This document shows positions 1-8,823 of a stretch of DNA of 64,000 nt, piece by piece; the stretch's first letter is position 1; each line of letters begins with the position of its first letter. The stretch is from positions 1 to 64,000 of the forward strand of contig JAUVAV010000013.1 in the NCBI GenBank assembly GCA_030591525.1, written 5' to 3'. Under the pieces are notes generated by a model. It was not told the origin of the DNA. It saw only the letters and a list, made by a program, of their open reading frames with translations, and ran no database searches. The position numbers and the translations under genes were made by a program. Origin of the DNA: a candidate division FCPU426 bacterium (lineage in GTDB: Bacteria > Oederibacteriota > JAAXVQ01 > JAUVAV01).

Positions 1-2
1 GG

Positions 3-1694
3 ATGGAACGGAACAAGGTTAAGCAATATGGTTTTGAGTACTACCGGCCGGCCTGGGATTTTGCCGGCCTGTTCATGCACGGCATGGGAAACCTGTTTAT
101 GGATGAGCGCTTTACCGAGATGGGGCTTTCTACTGCCAATTTTGCCTATGCGCAGATGCTTTTCGCGCGGGATAACGGGTATCCGATTTGGGGCTGGTCC
201 GCCTGCCACCGCCCGGGACAGGGATATACGGTCAATGGCCTGCTTTCCCAGGCCGTAATTACACCGCACGCCTCGGCCCTGGTTATTGATTATTATCCCC
301 GCAAAGTAATCGCGAATTTTAAAAAGCTGGAAGCCATGGGGTGCCGTAAGCCTTTTAAAGAGCATGGCCAAGCACACGCTTTCGGTTTTTGGGACGCGGT
401 TAATGTTACCACCGGAGAAATATCCCATCTTTATTATACAGGCCTGGACCAGGCCATGCTTTTTATCTCCCTGGTGAATTTTCTGGAACCCGGGTGTATT
501 TGGAAACTATTTTTCAATGATCCCGTAGTCCGGGAAGGCCTGAAAAAACTTCCGTATTTTACCGGCAAGGATGAAAAGCTCGCTGGCCTTTACGCCCAGC
601 GGGATAAGGACCCTTTGCCCCAGGCGGCCGCTGCAAGCAAGAAACCATCCGTAATGATAATCGATGATTTCGAGAATAAAAAGGTTAATTCTTTAGGCTG
701 TCAGCGAAGAATTCAATGCGAAAGAGCTCCATCCCAGGCCTGTCAAATGTTTTTATTCAAGGATCCAGTCAGAAAGAATGTGCTTAAAATCAAGTATGAT
801 TTAAGCCGGCATGACCGGGCCAATGCTATATTTATTGAGCCGCTTAAGAAGCTGGATGCCTCAGGCTGTAATGCCGCGGCGTTTTGGTGCCGGAGTGAGA
901 GCGAAAAGAATATCCCCTTGAGTTTTCGGCTGAGAATCACGGATGCCAATCATAGCCGGACAATCGGTTTTGTGGAAGAAGTAGGAACCAAGTGGAAGGA
1001 GATTATTTTTCCCTTTGAAAATTTCCGGGGGGTTCTGGCTGATACCTCGCGATTAAACGCTCTGGAAATAAGGTTTGAGAGGGCGCCTATAGAATTCCCG
1101 GGCAGGCCGTTGACCATAACCAGCGGAACTCTTTTCCTGGATGATATGCGTCTGGTCCGCCTGGATTCGGACGAATTAAAGAACCGGGTCCGGGATTTAT
1201 TGAATTTAAAAAGCCTTACTTTAGGGCCTAAGGGAGAAATGCGGGGCATAACCCGGATGGCCGGGTGGCAGAGTTTTCATGACGCGGATGCCATTCAGGA
1301 TTTAAGAATAAATAGTGAAGAAAATATCCTGGGCCTTATATACGATCTCGGTCATAAGGGTAAATGGGTTACCTGGGAAAAGAGCTTTTCCGCGGACCTG
1401 TCCGAAGATTTTGAAATTACTTTTGACATTAAAGGCATGGGCAGCAGCAATACCCTGGAGATAAAGTTGTTTTCAACCGCAGGCGCCGTGTTCGGTATCC
1501 ATTTAACTGGGCACACGGCATTCTCCAAATGGAGGCATATTAGCTTATCCCGGGAAGATATTAAGCATTTATGGGGCGGAAAGCCTGGCGATAAGCTGGG
1601 AACTGTTAAAATGTTCGGATTGGCAATATCCGGCGATCCGGGAACCAAAGGTATGGTGGAAATTAGGGATCTTAAATTAAAAATCCGAAATTGA
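3..1694 (+). CDS. PF10091-like glycoamylase C-terminal part fused to two jelly-roll carbohydrate-binding-like domains (5' end probably truncated by window edge)
   Basis: 'GYPIWGWSACHRPGQGY...ITPHAS...FGFWDAVNVTTGEISHLYYTGLDQAMLFISL' aligns with the second half of the ORF at 20336; 'HLWGGKPGDKLG' motif domain at the C-terminus. Confidence 0.75.
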   Translation: MERNKVKQYGFEYYRPAWDFAGLFMHGMGNLFMDERFTEMGLSTANFAYAQMLFARDNGYPIWGWSACHRPGQGYTVNGLLSQAVITPHASALVIDYYPRKVIANFKKLEAMGCRKPFKEHGQAHAFGFWDAVNVTTGEISHLYYTGLDQAMLFISLVNFLEPGCIWKLFFNDPVVREGLKKLPYFTGKDEKLAGLYAQRDKDPLPQAAAASKKPSVMIIDDFENKKVNSLGCQRRIQCERAPSQACQMFLFKDPVRKNVLKIKYDLSRHDRANAIFIEPLKKLDASGCNAAAFWCRSESEKNIPLSFRLRITDANHSRTIGFVEEVGTKWKEIIFPFENFRGVLADTSRLNALEIRFERAPIEFPGRPLTITSGTLFLDDMRLVRLDSDELKNRVRDLLNLKSLTLGPKGEMRGITRMAGWQSFHDADAIQDLRINSEENILGLIYDLGHKGKWVTWEKSFSADLSEDFEITFDIKGMGSSNTLEIKLFSTAGAVFGIHLTGHTAFSKWRHISLSREDIKHLWGGKPGDKLGTVKMFGLAISGDPGTKGMVEIRDLKLKIRN

Positions 1695-1712
1695 CAAAAT
1701 AGTATTTCTTAC

Positions 1713-1741
1713 GTGACAGATTGCCCAAAAAATGTTATAAT
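1713..1741 (+). promoter_or_regulatory. Candidate sigma70-type promoter: GTGACA - 17 nt - TATAAT
   Basis: -35 GTGACA at 1713-1718, exact 17-nt spacer, perfect TATAAT at 1736-1741; about 50 nt upstream of the small ORF at 1790. Confidence 0.55.
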
Positions 1742-1789
1742 TTTTCTCTTTGTATATACACCTATAAGAAAATGTAAAAGAGGTGTCTT

Positions 1790-1915
1790 ATGCGTACTAG
1801 CCAATCTCAAAATGTTGTCCAATATAAAATTCTTGAAATGAATTCCAGCCGAGTATGTCTAAAAATATTATCTAAGTATAAGAAATATATTGATTTAGAG
1901 GAGTGTTTTCCTTGA
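1790..1915 (+). CDS. Small ORF (41 aa) MRTSQSQNVVQYKILEMNSSRVCLKILSKYKKYIDLEECFP, possibly continued in +1 frame to 2006
   Basis: ATG preceded by AGAGGTG; downstream of a good promoter match; below the length cutoff of the ORF track. Confidence 0.4.
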   Translation: MRTSQSQNVVQYKILEMNSSRVCLKILSKYKKYIDLEECFP

Positions 1916-1959
1916 ACAAGCTCAAAAAGCCATTAAAATGATCTGTTTTGAGACATATC

Positions 1960-1988
1960 TTGAAAAAGGCTATAAAATATGGTATACT
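1960..1988 (+). promoter_or_regulatory. Candidate sigma70-type promoter: TTGAAA - 17 nt - TATACT, for the secreted-protein cluster starting 2176
   Basis: TTGAAA at 1960-1965, 17-nt spacer, TATACT at 1983-1988; leaves a ~180-nt leader before the ATG. Confidence 0.45.
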
Positions 1989-2175
1989 TATTACAAGAAG
2001 CAGTGAAGAGACATCCTTGCGACACTCCTGTTTATCTATAAAACAATATTTTTATGCCTAAGACGGCTTCATTTTTCGATTACTTTCTCGTCAATGGCAG
2101 AAAGGGGGGGACGGTACTAATAGTTTGAGGTAATTAAGTGCAAAATCTATTAAAAAATAAAAAAGGAGAAATAAA

Positions 2176-2772
2176 ATGAAAAAGAGTATTTTGAGTATTG
2201 CAGTTGCTGCCCTGTTATTGGGCGTGGCAAGCATGAGTTTTGCGGCTACTGACACGGAAGATTTTAATGTAGCCATTATGATTATTACTGCCGCAGTAGA
2301 TGTTCAAGTTCCAAGACCATATGCATTTAATGACGGTGTTGCAGCTTCTGCATCAGCGGCTGTAAATACTATATGTGCCAATGCGGCTGGTATAAGAAAT
2401 GTGGGCAGCGATGAAATAGATCTAACTCTAACGGGTGTGACTGATACCGTAGGTACTTATACATGGGTCCAAGACACAACTAAAGTTGCTCCTGGAGGCG
2501 CGCCTGCAAATGATTACTATCGTCTTTATGGTGCTTTTGCTAAAGATGATGATGATATGCAACAAAGTGATTTTGGTATTGAGGATATGTTTGATGGAAA
2601 TGCTTTAGCATGCTCTGATACTAATCATGGCGGTGGAACGATCGGATTCAGAGGCTACAATATCCCGTCTGGGGAGTGGCGTAATTTGTATTTCTGGCTT
2701 GATCTGGGTGCGTATGCAAGTGCGATCGGCGAAGAATTAAATGTTACAATAACAGTACTAGCTAGTAACTAA
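2176..2772 (+). CDS. Secreted beta-rich protein (WxL/fimbrial-subunit-like), paralogue of next gene
   Basis: Signal peptide MKKSILSIAVAALLLGVASMSFA; strong RBS AAAAGGAG; shared 'RGYNIPSGEWRNLYFWLDL...LNVTITVLA' with the next ORF. Confidence 0.7.
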   Translation: MKKSILSIAVAALLLGVASMSFAATDTEDFNVAIMIITAAVDVQVPRPYAFNDGVAASASAAVNTICANAAGIRNVGSDEIDLTLTGVTDTVGTYTWVQDTTKVAPGGAPANDYYRLYGAFAKDDDDMQQSDFGIEDMFDGNALACSDTNHGGGTIGFRGYNIPSGEWRNLYFWLDLGAYASAIGEELNVTITVLASN

Positions 2773-2783
2773 TTAAATAAAAT

Positions 2784-2820
2784 CGCCTGGACGCCTGGTA
2801 TTTAGCCATGCGTCCAGGCG
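2784..2820 (+). terminator. Hairpin between two paralogues, candidate attenuator (no clear U-tract)
   Basis: CGCCTGGACGC ... GCGTCCAGGCG perfect 11-bp inverted repeat directly after the stop at 2772. Confidence 0.45.
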
Positions 2821-2933
2821 AAAACAACAAAAACATCAAGAGCAAAATGACGCAAGAGTTTTTAACTCAACAGCGTAGATGGTTGTTTGATGCAGGGGAA
2901 TTCAAGAGAAAAAGTAAACAGGAAAGACGAAGA

Positions 2934-3593
2934 ATGATTAAAAATATTGCGTTTTGTTTATCATTAGCAATTGGTTTTTTCTTGCCGGTTATGGGTTTTG
3001 CCGCAACAGACAGCCTGGAATTTATAATCCGGATTGAAGTTAACGCAGACCTAATTGATGTTTGGGTGCCGGAGTATGCAGGTTTTGGCAGAGGGATTGG
3101 ATTTGGAAGCACTACGATTTCAGCAATAAGTTCCGGAGTAAAAAATATCGGAGATTGCAATATTAAATTAACCTTGAGCGCAAAACCTAATACGGTATTG
3201 TCATATGCCTACATTGATTCTTTAGCTTCAACTTACTGGATACAGAACGAAGAAAAACCGGGTGGTCCTTTAGTAGAAAAAGAATACCGTTTGGCCGGGA
3301 TTTACACTAACAAACTGCGGGAAGTGGATGTAGCGGATTTCAATGCTGATGATGTATTTTGCCAGGCAGGCCGGGAATGTACCAGTGCAGCCTATGCTTT
3401 TGATGATGAAGTTGATCCGGATCCCAATCCTTTGACCAATGATCCGGATAAATTCAGGGGATTTAATATTTCACCGGAGACATGGAGGGATATGTTCTTT
3501 TTGATTGAAATACCGGAAATGGATGATGAACTTGAAGAAGATTTAAAAGGCGAATTATTAGTTACTATAACTGTTTTGGCTGAAAAGCAGTAA
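2934..3593 (+). CDS. Secreted beta-rich protein, paralogue of the 2176 gene (start revised from 2808)
   Basis: MIKNIAFCLSLAIGFFLPVMGFAA signal peptide begins at 2934 with AGGAAAGACGAAG upstream; C-terminal 'RGFNISPETWRDMFFLIEIPE...LLVTITVLA'. Confidence 0.7.
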   Translation: MIKNIAFCLSLAIGFFLPVMGFAATDSLEFIIRIEVNADLIDVWVPEYAGFGRGIGFGSTTISAISSGVKNIGDCNIKLTLSAKPNTVLSYAYIDSLASTYWIQNEEKPGGPLVEKEYRLAGIYTNKLREVDVADFNADDVFCQAGRECTSAAYAFDDEVDPDPNPLTNDPDKFRGFNISPETWRDMFFLIEIPEMDDELEEDLKGELLVTITVLAEKQ

Positions 3594-3630
3594 GAGAAAC
3601 TAGACTGAAATAAAGCCCGGAAAGGCTGAG

Positions 3631-4530
3631 ATGAAAAAAATAACTATTTTTGTATCATTTGTATTTATATTATTGTTTTTTCCGGAATTTTCTTGTGCCG
3701 GCGGGTTAAAGATGAATTATGCAGAAGTTTTAATCCAAAACCTTCAAATCGGCTCAGATTACAGTATGGTGGAAATGGGTAATTTGCCTCTGGAGATTAC
3801 CAATAAATACTATAAAGATATCTATATTCAATTAGAAGTTTTAAAACCAAATATAAAGAAGCTTAAAAAAGATTTTGAGCCTATTCCGGATACTGGTTGG
3901 ATAAACATCAACAAGAATATAGTGAAAATACTACCTAAAGAAACCTACAAAACCGATGTAAAAATATCAATTCCTGATAATGTTGAATTTCTGGGAAAGA
4001 AATATCATGTCTTGATTCGTTCAACTGTTAAACCGCAAGGTAAAGGCATAAGCTTAGTCTTGGCTGTGCAAGGCAATTTGCTTTTTAGTGTTGCGCCGGT
4101 TAAAAAGTCTGTTTCCAAGCAGCCATGTGTCGATATCGGATTTCTAATTAATCCTTTAAGAATAGAACTTGATAATATACAGCTTGGCAAAAAAATAGAG
4201 ATTTTAACTTCAGATGGCAAAAAGGCAATATTAAAAAATCCGAGCAATAAAAAAATGAAGTTTAAGTTGTATAGTCTTGATCCAAAAGATACTGTTATGA
4301 AAATTGAATCCGGCTATGAAGCCTGCCCCAGCCCGGATTATCTTACCTTCAAACGCGAGGAAATAAGCATAGGCAAAGGCCGGGAGAAACCCATAGAGAT
4401 GTTTCTCGAGATTCCGGATAAGCCGGAGTATAAGGGGAAAAGATTTCAGTTTTTAGTCTCGGTCTCTACCGGAACCGCAACCAGCGGGAGCCGTTATCTG
4501 CGGGTGCTGGTATCAACGGCTAAAGAGTAA
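3631..4530 (+). CDS. Secreted Ig-like/DUF916- or pilus-chaperone-like protein
   Basis: Signal peptide MKKITIFVSFVFILLFFPEFSCA; repeated beta-strand segments, 'SRYLRVLVST' end; paired with the next ORF. Confidence 0.5.
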   Translation: MKKITIFVSFVFILLFFPEFSCAGGLKMNYAEVLIQNLQIGSDYSMVEMGNLPLEITNKYYKDIYIQLEVLKPNIKKLKKDFEPIPDTGWININKNIVKILPKETYKTDVKISIPDNVEFLGKKYHVLIRSTVKPQGKGISLVLAVQGNLLFSVAPVKKSVSKQPCVDIGFLINPLRIELDNIQLGKKIEILTSDGKKAILKNPSNKKMKFKLYSLDPKDTVMKIESGYEACPSPDYLTFKREEISIGKGREKPIEMFLEIPDKPEYKGKRFQFLVSVSTGTATSGSRYLRVLVSTAKE

Positions 4531-4545
4531 GACGGAAATTCGCTT

Positions 4546-5313
4546 ATGAAGAACAGCCTGGGTCTGGTACTGGTTTTATTGGCGTTCAGTACCTCTGCCT
4601 CAGCTGCGGTTACTATAGAACCGGGTTTTATAAAATTAACCCTGGAAGCGGGAGAAATATACAATACGGAATTGACCCTAACCAATCAAGGTGCCCGGGA
4701 GGTGGAATTAACCGTTGAACCGGAATATTGGTATCAAGGTGCATGTCAAGAGCCGCTGAATGACTGGCTGAAAATATCACCGGCCAGGGTGAAGATTCCC
4801 GGGCAGGGGCAAAGAAACTTGAAGGTGAAGATTAATACTCCTGGTACTATCCTGGGTGAGTGCATGGTTATGCTGTTCTTGGCCCGGCAGCCTTTTGGGA
4901 GCGGAATTTTGATTCAGCCGAGAACCGGAATTCCCATATATCTGCGCCGGGCAGGCACAGAGAGGCTAAAAGCCGGGATAACGGATTTTAGGCTTATGTC
5001 AGGCCTGGCAGGGGAAAAAGGGCCGGTTTTTTCGTTTGAAGTACGCAACCAGGGAAATGTGCATTTAGTGCCGTTTGGAGTAATGGTTTTAAAATGCCGG
5101 CAATCAAAAAAGGCATATCAACAGGATTTTAAATTCACTGAGCCGGTTTTTGCCGGAAAGAGCCGGTCAATAACAGTGCAGTTTGAGAAGGAGATACCTG
5201 CCAACACTTACCAGGCAGAGGTGAAAGTTTTTTTGGATAATTTATATAACCGGGAAAATCAGGACGCGGATTTAAAGGTTATTTCCCGGCGATGCAATGT
5301 AATAGTGGAATAG
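4546..5313 (+). CDS. Secreted protein with tandem Ig-like (COG1470/chaperone-like) domains
   Basis: Signal peptide; 'ITIEPGFIKLTLEAGEIYNTELTLTNQGAREVELTVEPEYW...' typical Ig-like strand pattern. Confidence 0.55.
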   Translation: MKNSLGLVLVLLAFSTSASAAVTIEPGFIKLTLEAGEIYNTELTLTNQGAREVELTVEPEYWYQGACQEPLNDWLKISPARVKIPGQGQRNLKVKINTPGTILGECMVMLFLARQPFGSGILIQPRTGIPIYLRRAGTERLKAGITDFRLMSGLAGEKGPVFSFEVRNQGNVHLVPFGVMVLKCRQSKKAYQQDFKFTEPVFAGKSRSITVQFEKEIPANTYQAEVKVFLDNLYNRENQDADLKVISRRCNVIVE

Positions 5314-5370
5314 TTGATAGTTTATTAATTTGTAATTATACTTAAATGCTGTGGTGAGGATTTATCTAAC

Positions 5371-5565
5371 AAGGAACTTGAGCATTTAGTCGGTTTTAAT
5401 ATAAATAATTCCTCTCCCTTGAGGGGAGAGGTTAGGTGAGGGTGCGATTTTAAAGACTTTTATCACCCTCCCCTTCATCCCCTCCCCTGGCCAAAATCAG
5501 CCAGGACAGGCCGCAAAAAGGGAGGGGAATACTTGAATTCTGGACTAATTGTTCAAGCTCCTAGT
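5371..5565. repeat. Nested inverted-repeat element, family A copy 1
   Basis: Arms GGAACTTGAGCATTTAGTCGGTTTT ... GACTAATTGTTCAAGCTCCTAG enclosing CTCTCCCTTGAGGGGAGAGGTTAGGTGAGGGTG ... CACCCTCCCC. Confidence 0.6.
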
Positions 5566-5580
5566 AGGTTGTAAGAAAGG

Positions 5581-6540
5581 ATGGCAGTAATGAGACTCGT
5601 AAGAGGCATGATTTTTATGATGGCCGGTCTGGTGCTGATGGGGTATCCCTTAAAAGGCCATGCCCAGACTTTTATACATGCTGACGTACGAAGTGTCTCG
5701 ACTAATGCCATTGTTACAGGCGATATTGCCCCGGAAGAAGAAATATCTAAAGATCAGGGTTTATATCTTTTACCATATTATATCCAGTTTGATTTTCCCG
5801 CCAAGAATTTTACGGCCTGGGGTATGCAGTTATACACCAATAATAGTTCCCGGTTTACTACTCCGCCCACGGATGGTGTGTACGGCGGATTGCGCGGGAA
5901 TAGTACCCCCGCCCAAAAAACTCCTTTGTTTTGGCAGGTGTATTCCTCGCCCCCTTTAGCAACCAGCACAGTCAAAGAATTAGGGTTTTACCAGGATATA
6001 ACCTATACCCCTGAAGACGAAAGTACCTTGAAGTATTGGGGACTTGTGAAGGATAGAAATGATGACGATTTGGTGGATAACTGGATGAGCATGGACAATC
6101 TTTTGAACCGGACATTGGTAAGCTACCAGGGACTCGGAAAATATCCCCAAGCGGGAAGGACTGAAAATCTTCCGCCAATCTTTCTCTACATGGGCATTGA
6201 TGTGAGCGGAGTTACCGAATCACAGGAGTTCGGAACTACCCTGTGCGTGGATTTATACAATCTCGGCATAGATATTACCAGCGGAGGTTATGCTACGCCT
6301 AATCCGTTTACGCCGGTAACCGGGCAAAAAACCAGTTTTAACTTTTTCCTGAAAAATATTGATTCCGGATTCAAGATAAAAATATTCACCATTCGTGGCC
6401 GCCTGATTCGTACTATTACTACTGAACGCGAGTGGGATGGGCGAAATGATTCCGGGCGATGGGTCGAGGGCGGTGTTTATATTTACCAGGTCGAGGCTGA
6501 GAACCAGCGTGTCAGTGGAACTGTGGTTTTAATCAAGTGA
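5581..6540 (+). CDS. Secreted protein with FlgD/Por-type C-terminal domain
   Basis: Signal peptide; C-terminus 'NPFTPVTGQKTSFNFFL...KIFTIRGRLIRTI...EWDGRNDSGRWVEGGVYIYQVEAENQRVSGTVVLIK'. Confidence 0.75.
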   Translation: MAVMRLVRGMIFMMAGLVLMGYPLKGHAQTFIHADVRSVSTNAIVTGDIAPEEEISKDQGLYLLPYYIQFDFPAKNFTAWGMQLYTNNSSRFTTPPTDGVYGGLRGNSTPAQKTPLFWQVYSSPPLATSTVKELGFYQDITYTPEDESTLKYWGLVKDRNDDDLVDNWMSMDNLLNRTLVSYQGLGKYPQAGRTENLPPIFLYMGIDVSGVTESQEFGTTLCVDLYNLGIDITSGGYATPNPFTPVTGQKTSFNFFLKNIDSGFKIKIFTIRGRLIRTITTEREWDGRNDSGRWVEGGVYIYQVEAENQRVSGTVVLIK

Positions 6541-8444
6541 GGATGAAGATTATGAGCTTCAAACCCAAAGAACATAAAAAAATAATGCTGAAAGCAGGCT
6601 TATTGAAACTGGGATTTAGCTTGGCATGCTTTTTCGTTATTATCTTTGTTGCCATAACTCCGGTACGAGCCTATTTCCAGGATCTCGGGCTGGGAGTCCG
6701 GCCTGTCGGAATGGGTGAGGCTTATACTGCGGTGGCGGATGACTCCAACACGGTATTATGGAACGTGGCCGGTATTGCGGACCTGGACCGGCGCGAGCTC
6801 AATGCCATGTATTCCAATCTCTATTCCAATTTAAACGCCAAGCTCTATACCGGGAAGTACGATTTGCTGGGTTATCATAATGTGGGAATGGTCGTGCCTT
6901 TTGATGAGCAGATAGGGTCTTTCGGATTTACCTGGAGCCTGTTTAATACCCAGTTTTACAAGGAGAATACTTTTGTCCTGAGCTATGCCCGGAATGTAGG
7001 GCCGGTTATTTTTAAATGGTTTAGGGCCGAAGAGAGCATGAAGGATTTCAAATTGAATGCCGGTATGAATATGAAAATCCTCAATTGGCGGGTTGAAGCC
7101 AATGAATTCACGGAGGACAACCCGGTTTTTATTGATAAGGGACTTACCCGCACCGGATTTACTGCTGATATCGGGTTATTGCTATCGACGCCTTATAATT
7201 TAAAATTTGGGCTTTCCCTGGAGAATTTTATTCCGGCCAATGTCGGAATCACGATTTATGAGACCATACCGATTAATTTTCGTCTGGGCACGGCCTATTT
7301 GTATGATTGGCAGGGAAAGATTAAATATCTGGATTCTCTTTTGGGAGCTCTGGATTTTACCCAGCGGAACGGCATTTCCGATATTCGTTTTGGCATAGAA
7401 GCCTGGTTTTTTAAACAGTTTCTGGGTTTGCGCACGGGAACTACGGTTGATGAATTCACCTCGGGCCTGAGCGTGAATCTTTCGCTTAAACAGAGTCCGG
7501 TTGATCTGCGTTTTGATTACGCCTTTCTTTATCCATACGGGATTATGTCAACCTGGGGATCTCATCGTATTGCCATGATTATCCGCTGGGGAGCTTCGAC
7601 AAAACCTCAAGTAGAAAAGATTTCGCCTCCGCCACCGGAAATGAAAATCGAACCAGAGGAAGATTTAGCTGCCAAGCGCGAGCAGGAGCTGGCCGAGCAG
7701 CGCGCCCAGGAAGAGGCCAGGCTAAAAGCCGCGATGAATAAGCTGAAGACGGAAATCCAGCGAGTGCGGGAGGAACTGGACCGGATAAACGAACTTATCA
7801 GGATGGGCAAGATTCCTTCCATCCGTTTTCAGTCCGGTAAAACCATTCTCCAGCGCACCTCTTTTAAGTCTCTGGATCAGGTTGGCACTATTTTAGAAAA
7901 ATATCCTCAAATCAAGGTAAGGCTGGAGGGACATACGGATTCCATAGGCCGGGCTGAGTATAATCAGCGTCTCTCACAGCAGCGGGTTGAATCCGTAAAA
8001 GAATATTTGCAGGGCAAGTTTAAATTAATCGGCTCTAATCTTATACCGCTTGGTTATGGTGAGACCCGGCCGATTGCCGGCAATAAAACCAGCACCGGCC
8101 GTGCGGCCAACCGGCGGGTCGAGTTTAAGGTTCTGATACCGGCCGGCATGGAGGCAGTTAAAGATATTTTGGGGAAGGAAAGGGCACCTGCGAAATTTTT
8201 GGATGAGAAGAGTAATGCAAAAAAAGAAAGTGTGCTTGTTTATGGAGAAAGCAGAGAAGAAAAAAATGGTCATGAAGAAGCCAAAAAAGATCCGGTAAAG
8301 GGCCAAATTAGTCGCGAAGATATTATTCAATATGAAGATATCGATAAGCTTCGGGAAAAATTGAAGGTTTTCGAGATGCAAATAAATACCGATGAAGTAG
8401 AACAGTTATTTGAACAGCAGCATCGCGAAAACGGTAAGCCATGA
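6537..8444 (+). CDS. PorV/UPF0164-like outer-membrane barrel fused to coiled coil and OmpA-like peptidoglycan-binding domain
   Basis: 'RPVGMGEAYTAVADDSNTVLWNVAGIADL' N-terminal motif; 'IRFQSGKTILQ...VRLEGHTDSIGRAEYNQRLSQQRVESVKEYL...GYGETRPIAGNKTSTGRAANRRVEF' OmpA-like region. Confidence 0.85.
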   Translation: MRMKIMSFKPKEHKKIMLKAGLLKLGFSLACFFVIIFVAITPVRAYFQDLGLGVRPVGMGEAYTAVADDSNTVLWNVAGIADLDRRELNAMYSNLYSNLNAKLYTGKYDLLGYHNVGMVVPFDEQIGSFGFTWSLFNTQFYKENTFVLSYARNVGPVIFKWFRAEESMKDFKLNAGMNMKILNWRVEANEFTEDNPVFIDKGLTRTGFTADIGLLLSTPYNLKFGLSLENFIPANVGITIYETIPINFRLGTAYLYDWQGKIKYLDSLLGALDFTQRNGISDIRFGIEAWFFKQFLGLRTGTTVDEFTSGLSVNLSLKQSPVDLRFDYAFLYPYGIMSTWGSHRIAMIIRWGASTKPQVEKISPPPPEMKIEPEEDLAAKREQELAEQRAQEEARLKAAMNKLKTEIQRVREELDRINELIRMGKIPSIRFQSGKTILQRTSFKSLDQVGTILEKYPQIKVRLEGHTDSIGRAEYNQRLSQQRVESVKEYLQGKFKLIGSNLIPLGYGETRPIAGNKTSTGRAANRRVEFKVLIPAGMEAVKDILGKERAPAKFLDEKSNAKKESVLVYGESREEKNGHEEAKKDPVKGQISREDIIQYEDIDKLREKLKVFEMQINTDEVEQLFEQQHRENGKP

Positions 8445-8631
8445 ATAACACAACTTTGATTTAAGAAAAATAACCGGCATTGCTTTTAGAAATAGAAAAT
8501 TTGATGTTTTGTTTTCTGTTTTTCTTTGGTAAACTATAAAACGCATTAAATCAAATTATTGTGTTTGGTGAACAGGGATGATACTTGAAATATCTTGAAA
8601 TTTAATACTTATTAAGGGGGGTGAGCAACAT

Positions 8632-8742
8632 ATGAAATTAATAAACCATGCAAAAAGACCAGAGGCTTTTAAGCCTGGAGATAAACGGTATACCGGAGAG
8701 AAGCTAGAGCCAATCAGGCTTTGTTTGCGTTTAGACTTGTAA
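8632..8742 (+). CDS. Small ORF (36 aa) MKLINHAKRPEAFKPGDKRYTGEKLEPIRLCLRLDL
   Basis: Very strong RBS AAGGGGGGTGAG upstream of ATG; lies in the 5' region of the next CBM gene; not in ORF track. Confidence 0.4.
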   Translation: MKLINHAKRPEAFKPGDKRYTGEKLEPIRLCLRLDL

Positions 8743-8823
8743 AGTGGAATTTTGGCCTTTAGGCCGGGGAGATTTATTTCGTGGTTAGTTGTTATTAAAA
8801 AACCGAAAAGGGGAATGATATTC

